A DNA stretch of 64,000 nucleotides from Roseibium sp. Sym1 (GCF_027359675.1 NZ_CP114786.1:4934501-4998500); one strand, 5' to 3'. Shown: positions 47,962 through 62,860, counted from the first letter of the stretch. The notes: generated by a model from the sequence alone, not told the origin. Program-made: numbers and translations.

Positions 47962-50064
47962 TCATCCGGCTCTCAGCAGCCTGATCGCCGCGTCCCGTCC
48001 AAACAGGTAGAGCAGGCATCGGAGTGCCTCGCCGCGTTTGCTTTCCAGATCCGGATCGGTTTCCAGGATAAGCCGCGCGTCATCCCTGGCAACTTCCATC
48101 AGGTCGGCATGCTCTTCCGCGCGTGCGATCCGGAAGCCCGGCGTGCCGGACTGGCGGGTGCCGAGAATCTCGCCGCCGCCGCGCAGTTTCAGGTCTTCTT
48201 CCGCGATCAGGAAGCCGTCATTGGTCTGGCGCATGATGTTGAGCCGGGCTCCGGCCGTTTCGCCGAGCGGGCCCTTGTACAGCAGCACGCAGGATGACGG
48301 CTTGTCGCCGCGGCCGACCCGGCCGCGCAACTGGTGGAGCTGGGCAAGGCCAAACCGCTCGGCGTGCTCGATCACGATGATGGTCGCGTCCGGCACATCG
48401 ACGCCGACCTCGATCACGGTGGTGGCGACAAGGACCTTGGTGACCCCGGACTTGAAGTCCGCCATGGCGGCGTCTTTTTCGTCCGCGCTCATGCGCCCGT
48501 GCACCAGGGACACCTTCTGCCGCAGCGCATGTTCCAGCACCCGGTGCCGGTCCTCGACTGCGGCGAGATCGATCTTCTCCGACTCCTCCACCAGCGGACA
48601 GACCCAGTAGACCTTCTGGCCGTCGGCGATGGCGGCGCCAACGCGCGAGATGATCTCGTCGAGACGGTCGAGCGAGACGGAGACCGTCGTGATCGGCTTT
48701 CGACCGGCGGGTTTGTCGGTGAGACGGGAGACGTCCATATCGCCGAACCCGGTCAGAACCAGCGTACGGGGGATGGGGGTGGCCGTCATCACCAGGACAT
48801 CGACCCCCTGGCCCTTGGCCGACAGCGCCAGGCGCTGGTGCACACCGAAGCGGTGCTGTTCGTCAACAACGACTATGCCGAGATTTTTGAAGGTTACCGT
48901 GCCCTGGAACAACGCATGGGTGCCGACCACCAGGTCGATCTCGCCTGCATCGAGCTGTTCCTGGCGGATCCGCCTTTCCTTCTGGCTGTCCTTGCCGGTC
49001 ATCAGGGCGAGGCGGATGCCGGCCTTGTCGCAGAGCGGCTTCATCGACGCATAGTGCTGGCGCGCCAGGATTTCCGTTGGCGCCATCAAGCCGCCCTGTG
49101 CGCCGCTTTCGATCACCTGGGCGAGGGCGGCCAGGGCGACCACGGTCTTGCCGGCGCCGACATCCCCCTGCAGCAGGCGCAGCATGCGCACAGGCTGGGC
49201 GAGGTCCTCGTTGATCTCCTGGATCGCTTTTGCCTGACTGCCAGTGAGCTGAAAGGGAAGGGCGTCAATCACCGCCTTCTGCAGGTCGCCCTTCGGCTGC
49301 CGCGCGATGCCGCCAAGCGTGCGCATATGGGCGCGGACCATGGCCAGCGCCAGCTGGCTGGCCAGCAATTCGTCATAGGCGAGGCGCTGCATGTAGGGCG
49401 AGGCCGGGTCGATGTCCTGCTGCTCCTTCGGGGCATGCAGGGTCTTGAGTGCCTCGGAAAAATCCGGCCAGCCGGTCTGGTGGAGGTGGGCTTCATTCAG
49501 CCATTCCGGCAGGTTTGGCAGACGGTCGACAGCGGCACGGACGGCCTTTTGCAGGGTCTTTGCGGCAAGGCCCGCGGTGAGTGGATAGACCGGCTCGATT
49601 GCCGGCATCTCTTCAGCTTCCTCCGGCTTCAGGGAATAGTCCGGGTGAACCATCTGGGGACGGTCGTTGAACCATTCGACCTTGCCGGAAACGATCCGCC
49701 GCTCGCCTTCGGGAAACGTTTTTTCCAACCAGTCCCGGCGCGGATGAAAGAAGACGAAGCTGATCTGGCCGGTGTCGTCATGGGCGCTGATCTTGTAAGG
49801 CGCCTTGGAATGTCGCGGTGGTGCCATATGCCGGCCGATGATCACATCCAACGTGACGATGTCGCCGTTTTCCGAATAGGCGATCCCGGGCCGGTGGCGC
49901 CGGTCGATCAGGCTGTGCGGAATGTGAAAAAGGAGATCTGCCACCGTGGCGTCGCGGTCCGGCTGGCCGCCGACCAGTCCCGAGACCAGCTTGGCGATCT
50001 TCGGTCCTATTCCGGGAAGCGTGGAAACCGGAGCAAACAGGGGATCGAGAACCGGTGGGCGCAT
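47962..50064 (-). CDS. recG: ATP-dependent DNA helicase RecG
   Basis: 700 residues from ATG 50064 (MRPPVLDPLF); an in-frame start at 50160 would add 32 unusual residues. N-terminal wedge/OB domain (STLPGIGPKIAKLVSGLVGG), Walker A QGDVGAGKTVVAL, DEQH box VVDEQHRFGVHQRLA, TATPIPRTL and GRVGRGDKPSSCVLLY. RecG reverses stalled forks and branch-migrates Holliday junctions. Divergent from sdhE. Confidence 0.96.
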   Translation of the reverse strand: MRPPVLDPLFAPVSTLPGIGPKIAKLVSGLVGGQPDRDATVADLLFHIPHSLIDRRHRPGIAYSENGDIVTLDVIIGRHMAPPRHSKAPYKISAHDDTGQISFVFFHPRRDWLEKTFPEGERRIVSGKVEWFNDRPQMVHPDYSLKPEEAEEMPAIEPVYPLTAGLAAKTLQKAVRAAVDRLPNLPEWLNEAHLHQTGWPDFSEALKTLHAPKEQQDIDPASPYMQRLAYDELLASQLALAMVRAHMRTLGGIARQPKGDLQKAVIDALPFQLTGSQAKAIQEINEDLAQPVRMLRLLQGDVGAGKTVVALAALAQVIESGAQGGLMAPTEILARQHYASMKPLCDKAGIRLALMTGKDSQKERRIRQEQLDAGEIDLVVGTHALFQGTVTFKNLGIVVVDEQHRFGVHQRLALSAKGQGVDVLVMTATPIPRTLVLTGFGDMDVSRLTDKPAGRKPITTVSVSLDRLDEIISRVGAAIADGQKVYWVCPLVEESEKIDLAAVEDRHRVLEHALRQKVSLVHGRMSADEKDAAMADFKSGVTKVLVATTVIEVGVDVPDATIIVIEHAERFGLAQLHQLRGRVGRGDKPSSCVLLYKGPLGETAGARLNIMRQTNDGFLIAEEDLKLRGGGEILGTRQSGTPGFRIARAEEHADLMEVARDDARLILETDPDLESKRGEALRCLLYLFGRDAAIRLLRAG

Positions 50065-50289
50065 GTTCGGTGAGAGTACCTTCGAAAAATCGGCGGGTGC
50101 ACGGCAACTGGAGGACCTGTTCTGCCACGAAGACAGACAAGTGCGCAACAAATAGAACAATCTGTGAACTGGGCGCTGACAAGCCGAGACTCTGACGTTA
50201 TATATCCGTCACGATTTCACCTGATCCGGCGCAGCGGCGAGCGATTGACCGAGCCTGCGAGCGCGCCGGCAGCTTCACATAGGCCTATC

Positions 50290-50607
50290 ATGTCCGAGAC
50301 GACCGGCGCACGCACCGAAGCTACCGGGGATACGCGCGATCCCCGCCGCAAGAAGATCCTGTTCCGCTGCTGGCACCGGGGCATGAAGGAAATGGACCTG
50401 TTGCTGGGCGGGTTCGCGGATGCGGAAATCGACAGCTTGAGCGAAGACGAACTGCGCGAGCTGGAACATCTCCTGACCGCGCAGGACCAGGATCTCTACG
50501 CCTGGATGACGGGCCGCACGCCCTTGCCGGACGAGTGGGACGGGCCGCTTTACCGGCGGATCATTGCCTATCACGAAGCCGCCGGTCCGGCCGGGTTTGC
50601 CAGATAA
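50290..50607 (+). CDS. sdhE: SdhE-type FAD assembly factor
   Basis: 105 residues from ATG 50290. KILFRCWHRGMKEMDLLLGG contains the R-G-x-x-E motif that contacts the flavoprotein; LEHLLTAQDQDLYAWMTGRT and RRIIAYH match the family. SdhE helps attach FAD covalently to succinate dehydrogenase. The recG - sdhE - mfd order is common in Alphaproteobacteria. Confidence 0.93.
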   Translation: MSETTGARTEATGDTRDPRRKKILFRCWHRGMKEMDLLLGGFADAEIDSLSEDELRELEHLLTAQDQDLYAWMTGRTPLPDEWDGPLYRRIIAYHEAAGPAGFAR

Positions 50608-50628
50608 CAAGATTTAAGGACGCATGCC

Positions 50629-54114
<3,486 letters not shown>

Positions 54115-54142
54115 TTTCATCAAAGGCCGCCAGAAAACGCGT

Positions 54143-54252
54143 GTCATTCCCGCGAAAGCGGGAACCCAGGATTCTTCATCGTTCGCGTGAGATCACTAAG
54201 AATTGCCCGGGAGTCCTGGGTCCCGGCTCGCGCTGCGCTTGGCCGGGATGAC
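54143..54252. repeat. Imperfect palindromic repeat element
   Basis: About 110 bases bounded by GTCAT and ATGAC. The left arm begins GTCATTCCCGCGAAAGCGGG followed by AACCCAGGA; the right arm is a diverged complement (TCCTGGGTCCCGGC...CCGGGATGAC). Such mirror-imaged, CCTGGGTCCCGG-containing elements are interspersed in many alphaproteobacterial genomes, usually between genes, as here after mfd. Confidence 0.75.
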
Positions 54253-54308
54253 AATCTTTTTGATTGGCAGCTGATGAAACAATCAAGCAGGGGCGTGGAC
54301 CGCAAGAC

Positions 54309-54488
54309 TCAGTCCCCCTCCGCCCATCCTTCTGCCCCTACCAACGGCACATAGGCGACCCCTCCGAGATCGTCGGTCTTGAATTCTTTTTCCGATACCC
54401 GCCGGACCCGGACAAGATCCTGCATGCGCCTCGTAGGGCCGACCGGAATCACCAGGCGACCTCCAACCCTCAGTTGCTGTTTCAGGGG
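54309..54488 (-). pseudogene. Displaced, diverged copy of pcm 3' end
   Basis: About 170 bases resemble the last 180 bases of the intact pcm gene at 55764-55945, at roughly 87% identity by eye, with one exact run of about 47 bases. The frame is still open and reads RLVIPVGPTRRMQDLVRVRR and ends VPLVGAEGWAEGD. It lacks the SAM-binding part, so no enzyme can result. Confidence 0.82.
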
Positions 54489-54781
54489 GGGGCGGGATTG
54501 CACCATCCGGAGTGTGTCGGACCGATCTATTCTGTGTTCAGTAGCGGTACTGGGGCAGAGCACGAAGCTGGCCAATATGATAATGCGTGTCAAAAGGTGA
54601 CAAAGTGGAAGATGCGCACAAGTTCTTTTGGTACTGCGAGATGGTGACAGTTGCTGGATTGCTCCAGCGGCGCAATCTGGCGAAACTGGGAAAATGAATT
54701 AAGAATTTTCAAATCTCTTCCAGTAAGCGGAATAAGGTGCAATATCGAATTTGTTTGCCTTTCTCGAGCTGGGGACTCTCT

Positions 54782-55351
54782 GTGACTGATTGTATAAAAT
54801 TGCCAATTATTGCGGCCGCTCTGTTTTTCAATATTTTTAACAGTTTAAATGCAGCGAGTACTGCCGTAATCAGTGTGCCAAACGTGGGTGTTTCTTATAA
54901 TAATACTTACGATAACAATCGTCTCCGTCTTGTTTCTGGAGCTGATATTCCCGAGAGTTGTGTGGGATTCTTTCAAGTGAAGATCCCGACATTGGAAGAT
55001 GGATTGTTTGAGATTTCACAGTGTTTGAGTGCGCTAAAGGCAAATAGAATTAATCATGAAAGAGCATCTGAAACTATTCATTACATCTATAGAAATACAT
55101 TGGTGAATCATGTGAATTACAATAAATCTAGAAAAATACTTAGCTATATAATTAGCGATGTTTGCGATGCGGAAATGTATGGCAAGAAATTTTCTAAAGA
55201 GGATGTTGTGGACGTGATTTCGTTTGTTCAAGGAAGAGGGCTCTGGGGTGATGAAAGTAAAGAGGTTACCCGGAACTCGAGAGTGCTTTCGAAAATATAT
55301 CTGTATTCAGAGGAATGTCTATCTGCTTTTGAGGTATTGGGGAAGGAGTAA
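54782..55351 (+). CDS. Secreted protein in AT-rich island, unknown function
   Basis: About 189 residues from GTG 54782, or 204 from GTG 54737. A signal-peptide-like segment (LPIIAAALFFNIFNSLNAAS) precedes a mature part with five Cys, in PESCVGFF, ISQCL, DVCDAEM and EECLSAF contexts and the first in the signal region. The size and Cys pairs recall periplasmic Rap1a/Tai-type immunity proteins, but the match is weak. Base composition is far lower in GC than the flanks, indicating transfer. Confidence 0.6.
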   Translation: MTDCIKLPIIAAALFFNIFNSLNAASTAVISVPNVGVSYNNTYDNNRLRLVSGADIPESCVGFFQVKIPTLEDGLFEISQCLSALKANRINHERASETIHYIYRNTLVNHVNYNKSRKILSYIISDVCDAEMYGKKFSKEDVVDVISFVQGRGLWGDESKEVTRNSRVLSKIYLYSEECLSAFEVLGKE

Positions 55352-55763
55352 AATTTTTGAAATTGGTAAAGCGAATAACTTGGTAGTTTTTCTGATCAAT
55401 TAGCTGGTGCGTTTGAATAAAACGGAAAATGGCATGCAGGTGGCCAAAATATTTATTGTTTGAAATTTTTACTTCGACGTTTGGCGAAAAATTATTTCAT
55501 GCTGCGAATGAAATCTTGAGGGGATGCCTTGCTCTTGAGCCGCGGTTCGTACTGAAACCGAATTGATCTGACAGTTGCTGTTTGCTTGAGCCGAGTATGC
55601 AGCTTTGGTTCTTGATGTCGTTTTCTCCTTCGTTTGCAGTCCTTCGGAGTGGTCGTCCTCGTCCATTTCGACCGTTGTTCTACCGTGCATGTCGCGTCAC
55701 TGTTATGGGTGTTATGGGTGCCTCACATTGCTGTGGACAGACAGCTTGTCATTGGCTGCCAGA
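55352..55763. other. AT-rich gap, no gene supported
   Basis: Right part of the low-GC island. Open frames here (for example the minus frame 55469-55690) have low-complexity content and no start signals. It ends at the pcm stop codon. Confidence 0.5.
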
Positions 55764-56420
55764 TTAGCTGTCTTCCGCCCATCCTTCAGCCCCCACCAAC
55801 GGCACATAAGCCACTCCGCCCAGATCGTCCGTATTGAATTCCGTTTCCGATATCCGCCGGACCCGGACAAGATCCTGCATGCGCCTCGTAGGGCCGACCG
55901 GGATCACGAGGCGGCCACCAACCTTCAGTTGCTGCTTGAGGGATTCGGGGACGGTCGGGGCACCGGCGGCGACGGCGATGGCGTCGAACGGGGCCTTGTC
56001 AGGACAACCCAGTGTGCCGTCCGCGCACAGGACTTCCACATTGCCGTAGCCGGCGGCTTCAAGATTGGTCCGCGCCAGATCTGCAAGTTCTGGCAAACGC
56101 TCGATGCTGATGACGGAAGCTGCCAACTCACCGAGGACTGCTGCGGCGTAACCTGAGCCCGCACCGATGTCGAGGACGGTGTCCTCGGGCGATATTTCCA
56201 GCAATTCGCATGTCAGGGCAACAACATAGGGCTGGGAGATGGTCTGGCCGGATCCGATGGGCAGCGGGCCGTCCCAATAGGCGCGGTCCTGCTGGTCCTC
56301 AGGCACAAACAAGTGCCTTGGCACTTTTTCCATGGCTGCCAGAACCCGTTCGTCGCTGACACCGCGCCGGCGCAGCTGGGTTTCAACCATCTCCTTGCGT
56401 TCGTTCGCAAACGGGTCCAC
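55764..56420 (-). CDS. pcm: Protein-L-isoaspartate O-methyltransferase
   Basis: 218 residues. MVETQLRRRGVSDERVLAAM opens the family; QTISQPYVVALTCELLEI and VLDIGAGSGYAAAVLG form the SAM site; VGGRLVIPVGPTRRMQDLVR the C-terminal strand. It repairs L-isoaspartyl residues by methylation. A second copy of its 3' end lies 1.3 kb downstream, across an AT-rich island. Divergent from ftsB. Confidence 0.95.
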   Translation of the reverse strand: MDPFANERKEMVETQLRRRGVSDERVLAAMEKVPRHLFVPEDQQDRAYWDGPLPIGSGQTISQPYVVALTCELLEISPEDTVLDIGAGSGYAAAVLGELAASVISIERLPELADLARTNLEAAGYGNVEVLCADGTLGCPDKAPFDAIAVAAGAPTVPESLKQQLKVGGRLVIPVGPTRRMQDLVRVRRISETEFNTDDLGGVAYVPLVGAEGWAEDS

Positions 56421-56541
56421 GGCTCCTCTCTTTCAATACACATTTACCGTGCATTTGATCGGCTGTCTCAAGACTCTATTAAACCTAAAACCGCATAGTG
56501 GTGGCACCAAGAGGCCAGAGTATAGCGTTAAGGTCCCAAGA

Positions 56542-56883
56542 GTGCCCCGAGCAGCCACGAGACAGCGTAAAAAATCCATTCTCCGCCGCCTGATCACGCC
56601 CGCCATCGCCATTGCGGCGCTTGGTTATTTCGGCTTTCACGCGATGAGTGGAGAATTGGGCATGGTCGGCCGGGCCATGATCGAGCGCCAGGTTTCCGAA
56701 CTGGAAGCCGAACTCGAGACGCTGACCGCCGCGCGCGAGGCACTCGTCGCCCGTGTCAGTCTGCTGCGCCCGGAGAGCCTCGATCCGGACATGCTGGACG
56801 AACGGGCCAGGCTCAATCTCAATCTGGTCCACCCTGACGAGCTGGTCGTGCTGCGTCCGGGGCATCGTTACAGCATGAACTGA
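56542..56883 (+). CDS. ftsB: Septum formation initiator FtsB/DivIC-like
   Basis: 113 residues from GTG 56542. Basic N terminus, one membrane span (LITPAIAIAALGYFGFHAMS), a coiled coil (IERQVSELEAELETLTAARE) and LDPDMLDERARLNLNLVHPD, the conserved end of FtsB proteins. FtsB joins FtsL and FtsQ in the division complex. Upstream of pdhA, a common neighbour. Confidence 0.88.
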   Translation: MPRAATRQRKKSILRRLITPAIAIAALGYFGFHAMSGELGMVGRAMIERQVSELEAELETLTAAREALVARVSLLRPESLDPDMLDERARLNLNLVHPDELVVLRPGHRYSMN

Positions 56884-57057
56884 AAACAGGTTCATTTTTG
56901 CTACTTAACGGAAATCAGGTTAAAATCAAAAATATCAAGCCAAGTCATTAACTTGCGTGCGTTTCGCAGTGCGAGATTGATGGATTGGATTGACAGCGAC
57001 TACAGGATAAGTTGCCACTACCTGTCTTAGGGGAAACTTCACGCCGAGAAGAGGGTT

Positions 57058-58107
57058 ATGGCCACAGCATCAAAGACCACTTCCGCTAGCTCCAAGAGTG
57101 CCAGCCGGACACGCAGCTCCGCCAAGAAGGCGAAGCCTGCGATCGCAGAGTTCGACAAGGACCAGGAACTTCACGCCTATCGTGAAATGCTTCTGATCCG
57201 CCGATTCGAGGAAAAAGCCGGCCAGTTGTACGGCATGGGACTCATCGGTGGATTCTGTCATTTGTATATCGGGCAGGAAGCTGTCGTTGTCGGCCTGCAG
57301 ATGGCCAAGAAGGACGGCGATCAGATGATCACCGGTTATCGCGATCACGGTCACATGCTGGCGATGGATCTCGATCCGAAGGGTGTCATGGCCGAGCTGA
57401 CCGGGCGCCGCGGCGGCCTGTCGAAAGGCAAGGGCGGCTCCATGCACATGTTCTCCAAGGAAAAGCACTTCTACGGCGGCCACGGCATCGTCGGCGCCCA
57501 GGTGTCTCTGGGGACCGGTCTCGGCTTCGCCAACAAGTACCGCGAGAACGGCAACGTCGCGATGGCGTTCTTCGGCGACGGCGCGTCCAACCAGGGCCAG
57601 GTCTACGAGAGCTTCAACATGGCCGAGCTCTGGAAGCTGCCGGTCGTCTATGTCGTCGAGAACAACAAGTACGGCATGGGCACCAGCGTTTCGCGCGCGT
57701 CCGCAACGACCGACCTGTCCCAGCGCGGTGCGTCCTTCAACATTCCGGGTGAACAGGTCGACGGCATGGATGTGCGCGCCGTCATGGCTGCCTCCGAAAA
57801 GGCCCTGAAATGGTGCCGGGACGGCAAAGGCCCCTATATCCTTGAAATGATCACCTACCGCTATCGCGGCCACTCCATGTCCGACCCGGCGAAATACCGC
57901 TCCAAGGACGAGGTCCAGAAGATGCGCACCGAGCACGATCCGATCGAGCAGGTCCGCAAGCGTCTCCTGGACAAGGAATGGGCGTCGGAAGACGATCTGA
58001 AGGCCATCGACAAGGACGTCAGGGCCAAGGTCGCCGAAGCCGCGGAGTTCGCCCAGACCGATCCGGAGCCGGACGTGTCCGAGCTCTACACCGACATTCT
58101 GCTTTAA
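57058..58107 (+). CDS. pdhA: Pyruvate dehydrogenase E1 alpha subunit
   Basis: 349 residues. [20 protein letters not shown] ... ENNKYGMG is the thiamine-diphosphate GDG-NN motif; [20 protein letters not shown] and [15 protein letters not shown] (phosphorylation-loop equivalent) are conserved. With PdhB it decarboxylates pyruvate. The Ala/Ser/Lys-rich first 30 residues are a flexible leader. pdhB starts 14 bases later. Confidence 0.97.
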   Translation: MATASKTTSASSKSASRTRSSAKKAKPAIAEFDKDQELHAYREMLLIRRFEEKAGQLYGMGLIGGFCHLYIGQEAVVVGLQMAKKDGDQMITGYRDHGHMLAMDLDPKGVMAELTGRRGGLSKGKGGSMHMFSKEKHFYGGHGIVGAQVSLGTGLGFANKYRENGNVAMAFFGDGASNQGQVYESFNMAELWKLPVVYVVENNKYGMGTSVSRASATTDLSQRGASFNIPGEQVDGMDVRAVMAASEKALKWCRDGKGPYILEMITYRYRGHSMSDPAKYRSKDEVQKMRTEHDPIEQVRKRLLDKEWASEDDLKAIDKDVRAKVAEAAEFAQTDPEPDVSELYTDILL

Positions 58108-58121
58108 CGCCGGGGATTATC

Positions 58122-59510
<1,389 letters not shown>

Positions 59511-59526
59511 GGCGAGGGACACGGAC

Positions 59527-60867
59527 ATGCCAATCAATATCACCATGCCGGCTCTCTCTCCCACCATGGAGGAGGGCAACCTGGCCAAGTGGCTGGTCAA
59601 GGAAGGCGACACGGTTTCCGCCGGTGACGTCATCGCCGAGATCGAAACCGACAAGGCCACCATGGAAGTGGAAGCCGTCGACGAGGGCAAGGTCGGCAAG
59701 ATCGTCGTGCCCGAGGGCTCCCAGGGCGTGAAGGTCAACGAGCTGATCGCCGTGCTCCTGGAAGACGGCGAGGATGCCAGTGCCATCGATGCATCCGGTG
59801 GCGGGGCCGCTCCGGCGCCGTCCGGCGGCGATGCCGTTCCGGCCGTGCCGGAAAGTGCACCGGCCATCGAGGTCGGCGCCAAGGCAGCGACCGATCCGGT
59901 GCCCGCGCCGAAGGCGGCCGATGGCGGACGCATTTTCTCCTCGCCGCTGGCGCGCCGTCTGGCACAGCTCAACGGGCTGGACCTGAAGGCCCTGTCCGGC
60001 AGCGGTCCCCACGGCCGCATCGTCAAGCGCGACATTGAAGCAGCCCTGGAAGCCGGAACGGGCAAGGCCGCACCGGCCGCCGCCGAGGCTCCGAAGGCAG
60101 CTGCTGCCGCGGCCCCGGCAACCGGCCCATCCGCGGACCAGGTGCTCAAGCTGTTCGACAAGGACAGCTACGAGCTCGTGCCGCATGACGGCATGCGCAA
60201 GACCATCGCCAAGCGCCTGACGGAGTCCAAGCAGACCATTCCGCATTTCTACGTTTCCGTGGATGTGGAGCTGGACGCCCTGCTGGCCCTGCGGGCCCAG
60301 CTCAACGGCGCGGCGGCAACCGACAAGGACGGCAAGCCGGCCTACAAGCTGTCGGTCAACGACATGACCATCAAGGCGCTGGCCCTTGCGCTGCGCGATG
60401 TTCCGGATGCCAATGTGTCCTGGACCGACGACAACATGGTCATGCACAAGCATGCCGATGTCGGTGTCGCGGTGTCCATTCCGGGCGGCCTGATCACCCC
60501 GATCATCCGCAGCGCGGAAGAAAAGCCCCTGTCGGTGATCTCCAACCAGATGAAGGACCTCGGCAAGCGCGCGAAAGAGCGCAAGCTGAAGCCCGAGGAG
60601 TACCAGGGCGGCACCACGGCGGTGTCCAACATGGGCATGATGGGCGTGAAGAACTTCTCCGCGGTCGTCAATCCGCCGCACGCGACCATCCTGGCGGTCG
60701 GTGCCGGCGAGAAGCGCCCGGTTGTCAAGGACGGCGAACTGGCGGTTGCCACCGTCATGTCCGTGACGCTCTCCACCGACCACCGCTGCGTGGACGGTGC
60801 CCTCGGCGCGGAACTCCTGGCCGCCTTCAAGGGCTACATCGAAAATCCGATGAGCATGCTGGTCTGA
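59527..60867 (+). CDS. pdhC: Dihydrolipoyllysine acetyltransferase (E2)
   Basis: 446 residues. One lipoyl domain (1-80, [20 protein letters not shown]), an Ala/Pro linker, the E3-binding domain near 138-175 ([20 protein letters not shown]), a second linker and the catalytic domain ending [20 protein letters not shown] with the active His. It transfers the acetyl group to CoA and forms the core of the complex. A perfect hairpin terminator follows. Confidence 0.97.
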   Translation: MPINITMPALSPTMEEGNLAKWLVKEGDTVSAGDVIAEIETDKATMEVEAVDEGKVGKIVVPEGSQGVKVNELIAVLLEDGEDASAIDASGGGAAPAPSGGDAVPAVPESAPAIEVGAKAATDPVPAPKAADGGRIFSSPLARRLAQLNGLDLKALSGSGPHGRIVKRDIEAALEAGTGKAAPAAAEAPKAAAAAAPATGPSADQVLKLFDKDSYELVPHDGMRKTIAKRLTESKQTIPHFYVSVDVELDALLALRAQLNGAAATDKDGKPAYKLSVNDMTIKALALALRDVPDANVSWTDDNMVMHKHADVGVAVSIPGGLITPIIRSAEEKPLSVISNQMKDLGKRAKERKLKPEEYQGGTTAVSNMGMMGVKNFSAVVNPPHATILAVGAGEKRPVVKDGELAVATVMSVTLSTDHRCVDGALGAELLAAFKGYIENPMSMLV

Positions 60868-60878
60868 TGAAGGCTCTC

Positions 60879-60907
60879 CGGCGCGGCGGCAACGCCGCGC
60901 CGTTTTT
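60879..60907 (+). terminator. Terminator-like hairpin between pdhC and lpdA
   Basis: Perfect 10-base-pair stem CGGCGCGGCG / CGCCGCGCCG with a four-base loop, then TTTTTG. It may partially end the pdh transcript, so lpdA expression could be reduced relative to pdhABC. Confidence 0.75.
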
Positions 60908-60939
60908 GAACTATGACTTCTTGCGCCGGGGAACACACC

Positions 60940-62388
60940 ATGGCTGATACCAATTACGACGTGATCATCATCGGCTCCGGGCCGGGCGGTTACGTGACCG
61001 CGATCCGGTCCGCCCAGATGGGCTTCAAGACCGCCATTGTCGAACGCGAACACCTGGGCGGCATCTGCCTCAACTGGGGCTGCATCCCGACCAAGGCGCT
61101 GCTGCGCTCCGCCGAGATCTTCGACCACGCCAACCATGCCAAGAGCTTCGGCCTGACGCTGGAGGGCACCATGAAGGCCGACGTCAAGGATGTCGTCGCG
61201 CGGTCGCGCGGTGTCTCGGCACGGCTCAATGGCGGCGTCGGCTTCCTGATGAAGAAGAACAAGATCGACGTGATCTGGGGCGAAGCCAAGCTGACCAAGC
61301 CGGGCGAGGTCGTTGTCGGCAAGTCCACCAAGCCGGTGGTCGAACCTCAGAACCCGGTGCCGAAAGGCGTGAAGGGCGAGGGCACCTACACCGCCAAGCA
61401 CATCATCATCGCGACCGGCGCCCGCCCGCGTGCGCTGCCGGGCATCGAACCGGACGGCAAGCTGATCTGGACCTATTTCGAGGCGATGAAACCGGCCAAG
61501 ATGCCGAAATCGCTCGTCGTTATGGGGTCCGGTGCGATCGGCATCGAATTCGCCTCCTTCTACCGTTCCATGGGCGTCGACGTCACCGTGGTCGAGCTGA
61601 TGGCCAACGTCATGCCGGTCGAGGACGAGGAAATCTCGAAATTTGCCCGCAAGGCTCTGGAAAAGCGCGGCCTGAAGATCATCACCGAAGCCAAGGTGAC
61701 CAAGGTCGACAAGGCGGCGAATTCGATCACCGCCCATGTCGAGACCAAGGACGGCAAGGTCAGCCAGATCACGGCCGACCACCTGATCTCCGCCGTCGGC
61801 GTCCAGGGCAATATCGAGAATATCGGTCTTGAGGACCTCGGCGTGAAGACCGACCGCGGTTGCGTCGTCATCGACGAATACGGCCGCACCAACGTGCCGG
61901 GTCTCTATGCCATCGGAGATGTCGCCGGTCCGCCCATGCTGGCCCACAAGGCCGAGCATGAGGGCGTCATCTGCATCGAGAAGATTGCCGGTGAGAAGGG
62001 CGTTCATCCGATGGATCACCGCAAGATCCCGGGCTGCACCTACTGCAACCCGCAGGTCGCCTCCGTCGGCCTCACCGAAGCCAAGGCCAAGGAACAGGGC
62101 CGTGACATCCGTGTCGGCCGGTACATGTTCAACGCCAACGGCAAGGCCATCGCGCTCGGCGAAGACAACGGCATGATCAAGGTGATCTTCGACAAGAAGT
62201 CAGGCGAACTTCTCGGCGCGCACATGTGCGGCGCGGAAGTGACCGAACTGATCCAGGGTTTTGTCGTTGCCATGAACCTGGAAACGACCGAGGAAGAGCT
62301 GATGCACACGATCTTCCCGCATCCGACCCTGTCGGAAATGATGAAGGAATCGGTGCTCGATGCTTACGGCAAGGTTCTGAACGCCTGA
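60940..62388 (+). CDS. lpdA: Dihydrolipoyl dehydrogenase (E3)
   Basis: 482 residues from ATG 60940. VIIIGSGPGGYVTAIRSAQM is the FAD site; GGICLNWGCIPTKALLRSAE contains the redox-active C-x4-C; a second Rossmann motif (VMGSGAIGIEFASFYRSMGV) binds NAD; the C terminus has HTIFPHPTLSEMM with the catalytic His. It reoxidises the dihydrolipoyl groups of E2 and completes the complex. Confidence 0.97.
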   Translation: MADTNYDVIIIGSGPGGYVTAIRSAQMGFKTAIVEREHLGGICLNWGCIPTKALLRSAEIFDHANHAKSFGLTLEGTMKADVKDVVARSRGVSARLNGGVGFLMKKNKIDVIWGEAKLTKPGEVVVGKSTKPVVEPQNPVPKGVKGEGTYTAKHIIIATGARPRALPGIEPDGKLIWTYFEAMKPAKMPKSLVVMGSGAIGIEFASFYRSMGVDVTVVELMANVMPVEDEEISKFARKALEKRGLKIITEAKVTKVDKAANSITAHVETKDGKVSQITADHLISAVGVQGNIENIGLEDLGVKTDRGCVVIDEYGRTNVPGLYAIGDVAGPPMLAHKAEHEGVICIEKIAGEKGVHPMDHRKIPGCTYCNPQVASVGLTEAKAKEQGRDIRVGRYMFNANGKAIALGEDNGMIKVIFDKKSGELLGAHMCGAEVTELIQGFVVAMNLETTEEELMHTIFPHPTLSEMMKESVLDAYGKVLNA

Positions 62389-62396
62389 TCGGACAG

Positions 62397-62428
62397 GGCC
62401 CCGGTGACAAGATCCGCCGGGGCCGTTT
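62397..62428 (+). terminator. Probable terminator after lpdA
   Basis: Eight-base-pair stem GGCCCCGG / CCGGGGCC with a twelve-base loop followed by GTTTCG. The T tract is short, so the call is moderate. Confidence 0.55.
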
Positions 62429-62584
62429 CGTCTGGAGAGCGGACTGCCTGAAACCATCTCGTGGCCCGGAGGGCCGCTGCAAGACGGATACGTCAGCCCG
62501 GTCCGGCCATATCGGCGCTGGACGCAATCTCTGAAAAGGGTAACGTGAGGCCGTCTGGGTATAGGCCAAAGGGAGCCTTCAATC

Positions 62585-62833
62585 ATGGATGTGAAAGCAA
62601 TTCTGATCTGGGTCGCCATCGGTATTCTGGCGGGGTGGCTAGCAAGTGTCGTGGTCGGCGGCGGCGGACTGATCCGCTATCTGATCACCGGTCTGATCGG
62701 CGCTTTTGTCGGCGGTTTCCTGTTCAAGCTTGTCGGCGTGAACATCAACCTGGGCAATCCGTATGTGAACGAGATCGTCGTGGCGGCAGTCGGGGCGATC
62801 GTCGTGGTTCTGCTGGCGCGCCTGATTGCGTGA
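62585..62833 (+). CDS. GlsB/YeaQ/YmgE-family small membrane protein
   Basis: 82 residues with three hydrophobic segments (WVAIGILAGWLASVVVGGGG, YLITGLIGAFVGGFLF and IVVAAVGAIVVVLLARLIA). The G-x-x-A-G-W-L...G-L-I-G-A-x-x-G-G pattern is the transglycosylase-associated (GlsB) family, often induced by stress. Function unclear. Confidence 0.85.
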   Translation: MDVKAILIWVAIGILAGWLASVVVGGGGLIRYLITGLIGAFVGGFLFKLVGVNINLGNPYVNEIVVAAVGAIVVVLLARLIA

Positions 62834-62860
62834 TAAACGTCGGCAAAAGCTGAGATGTGA

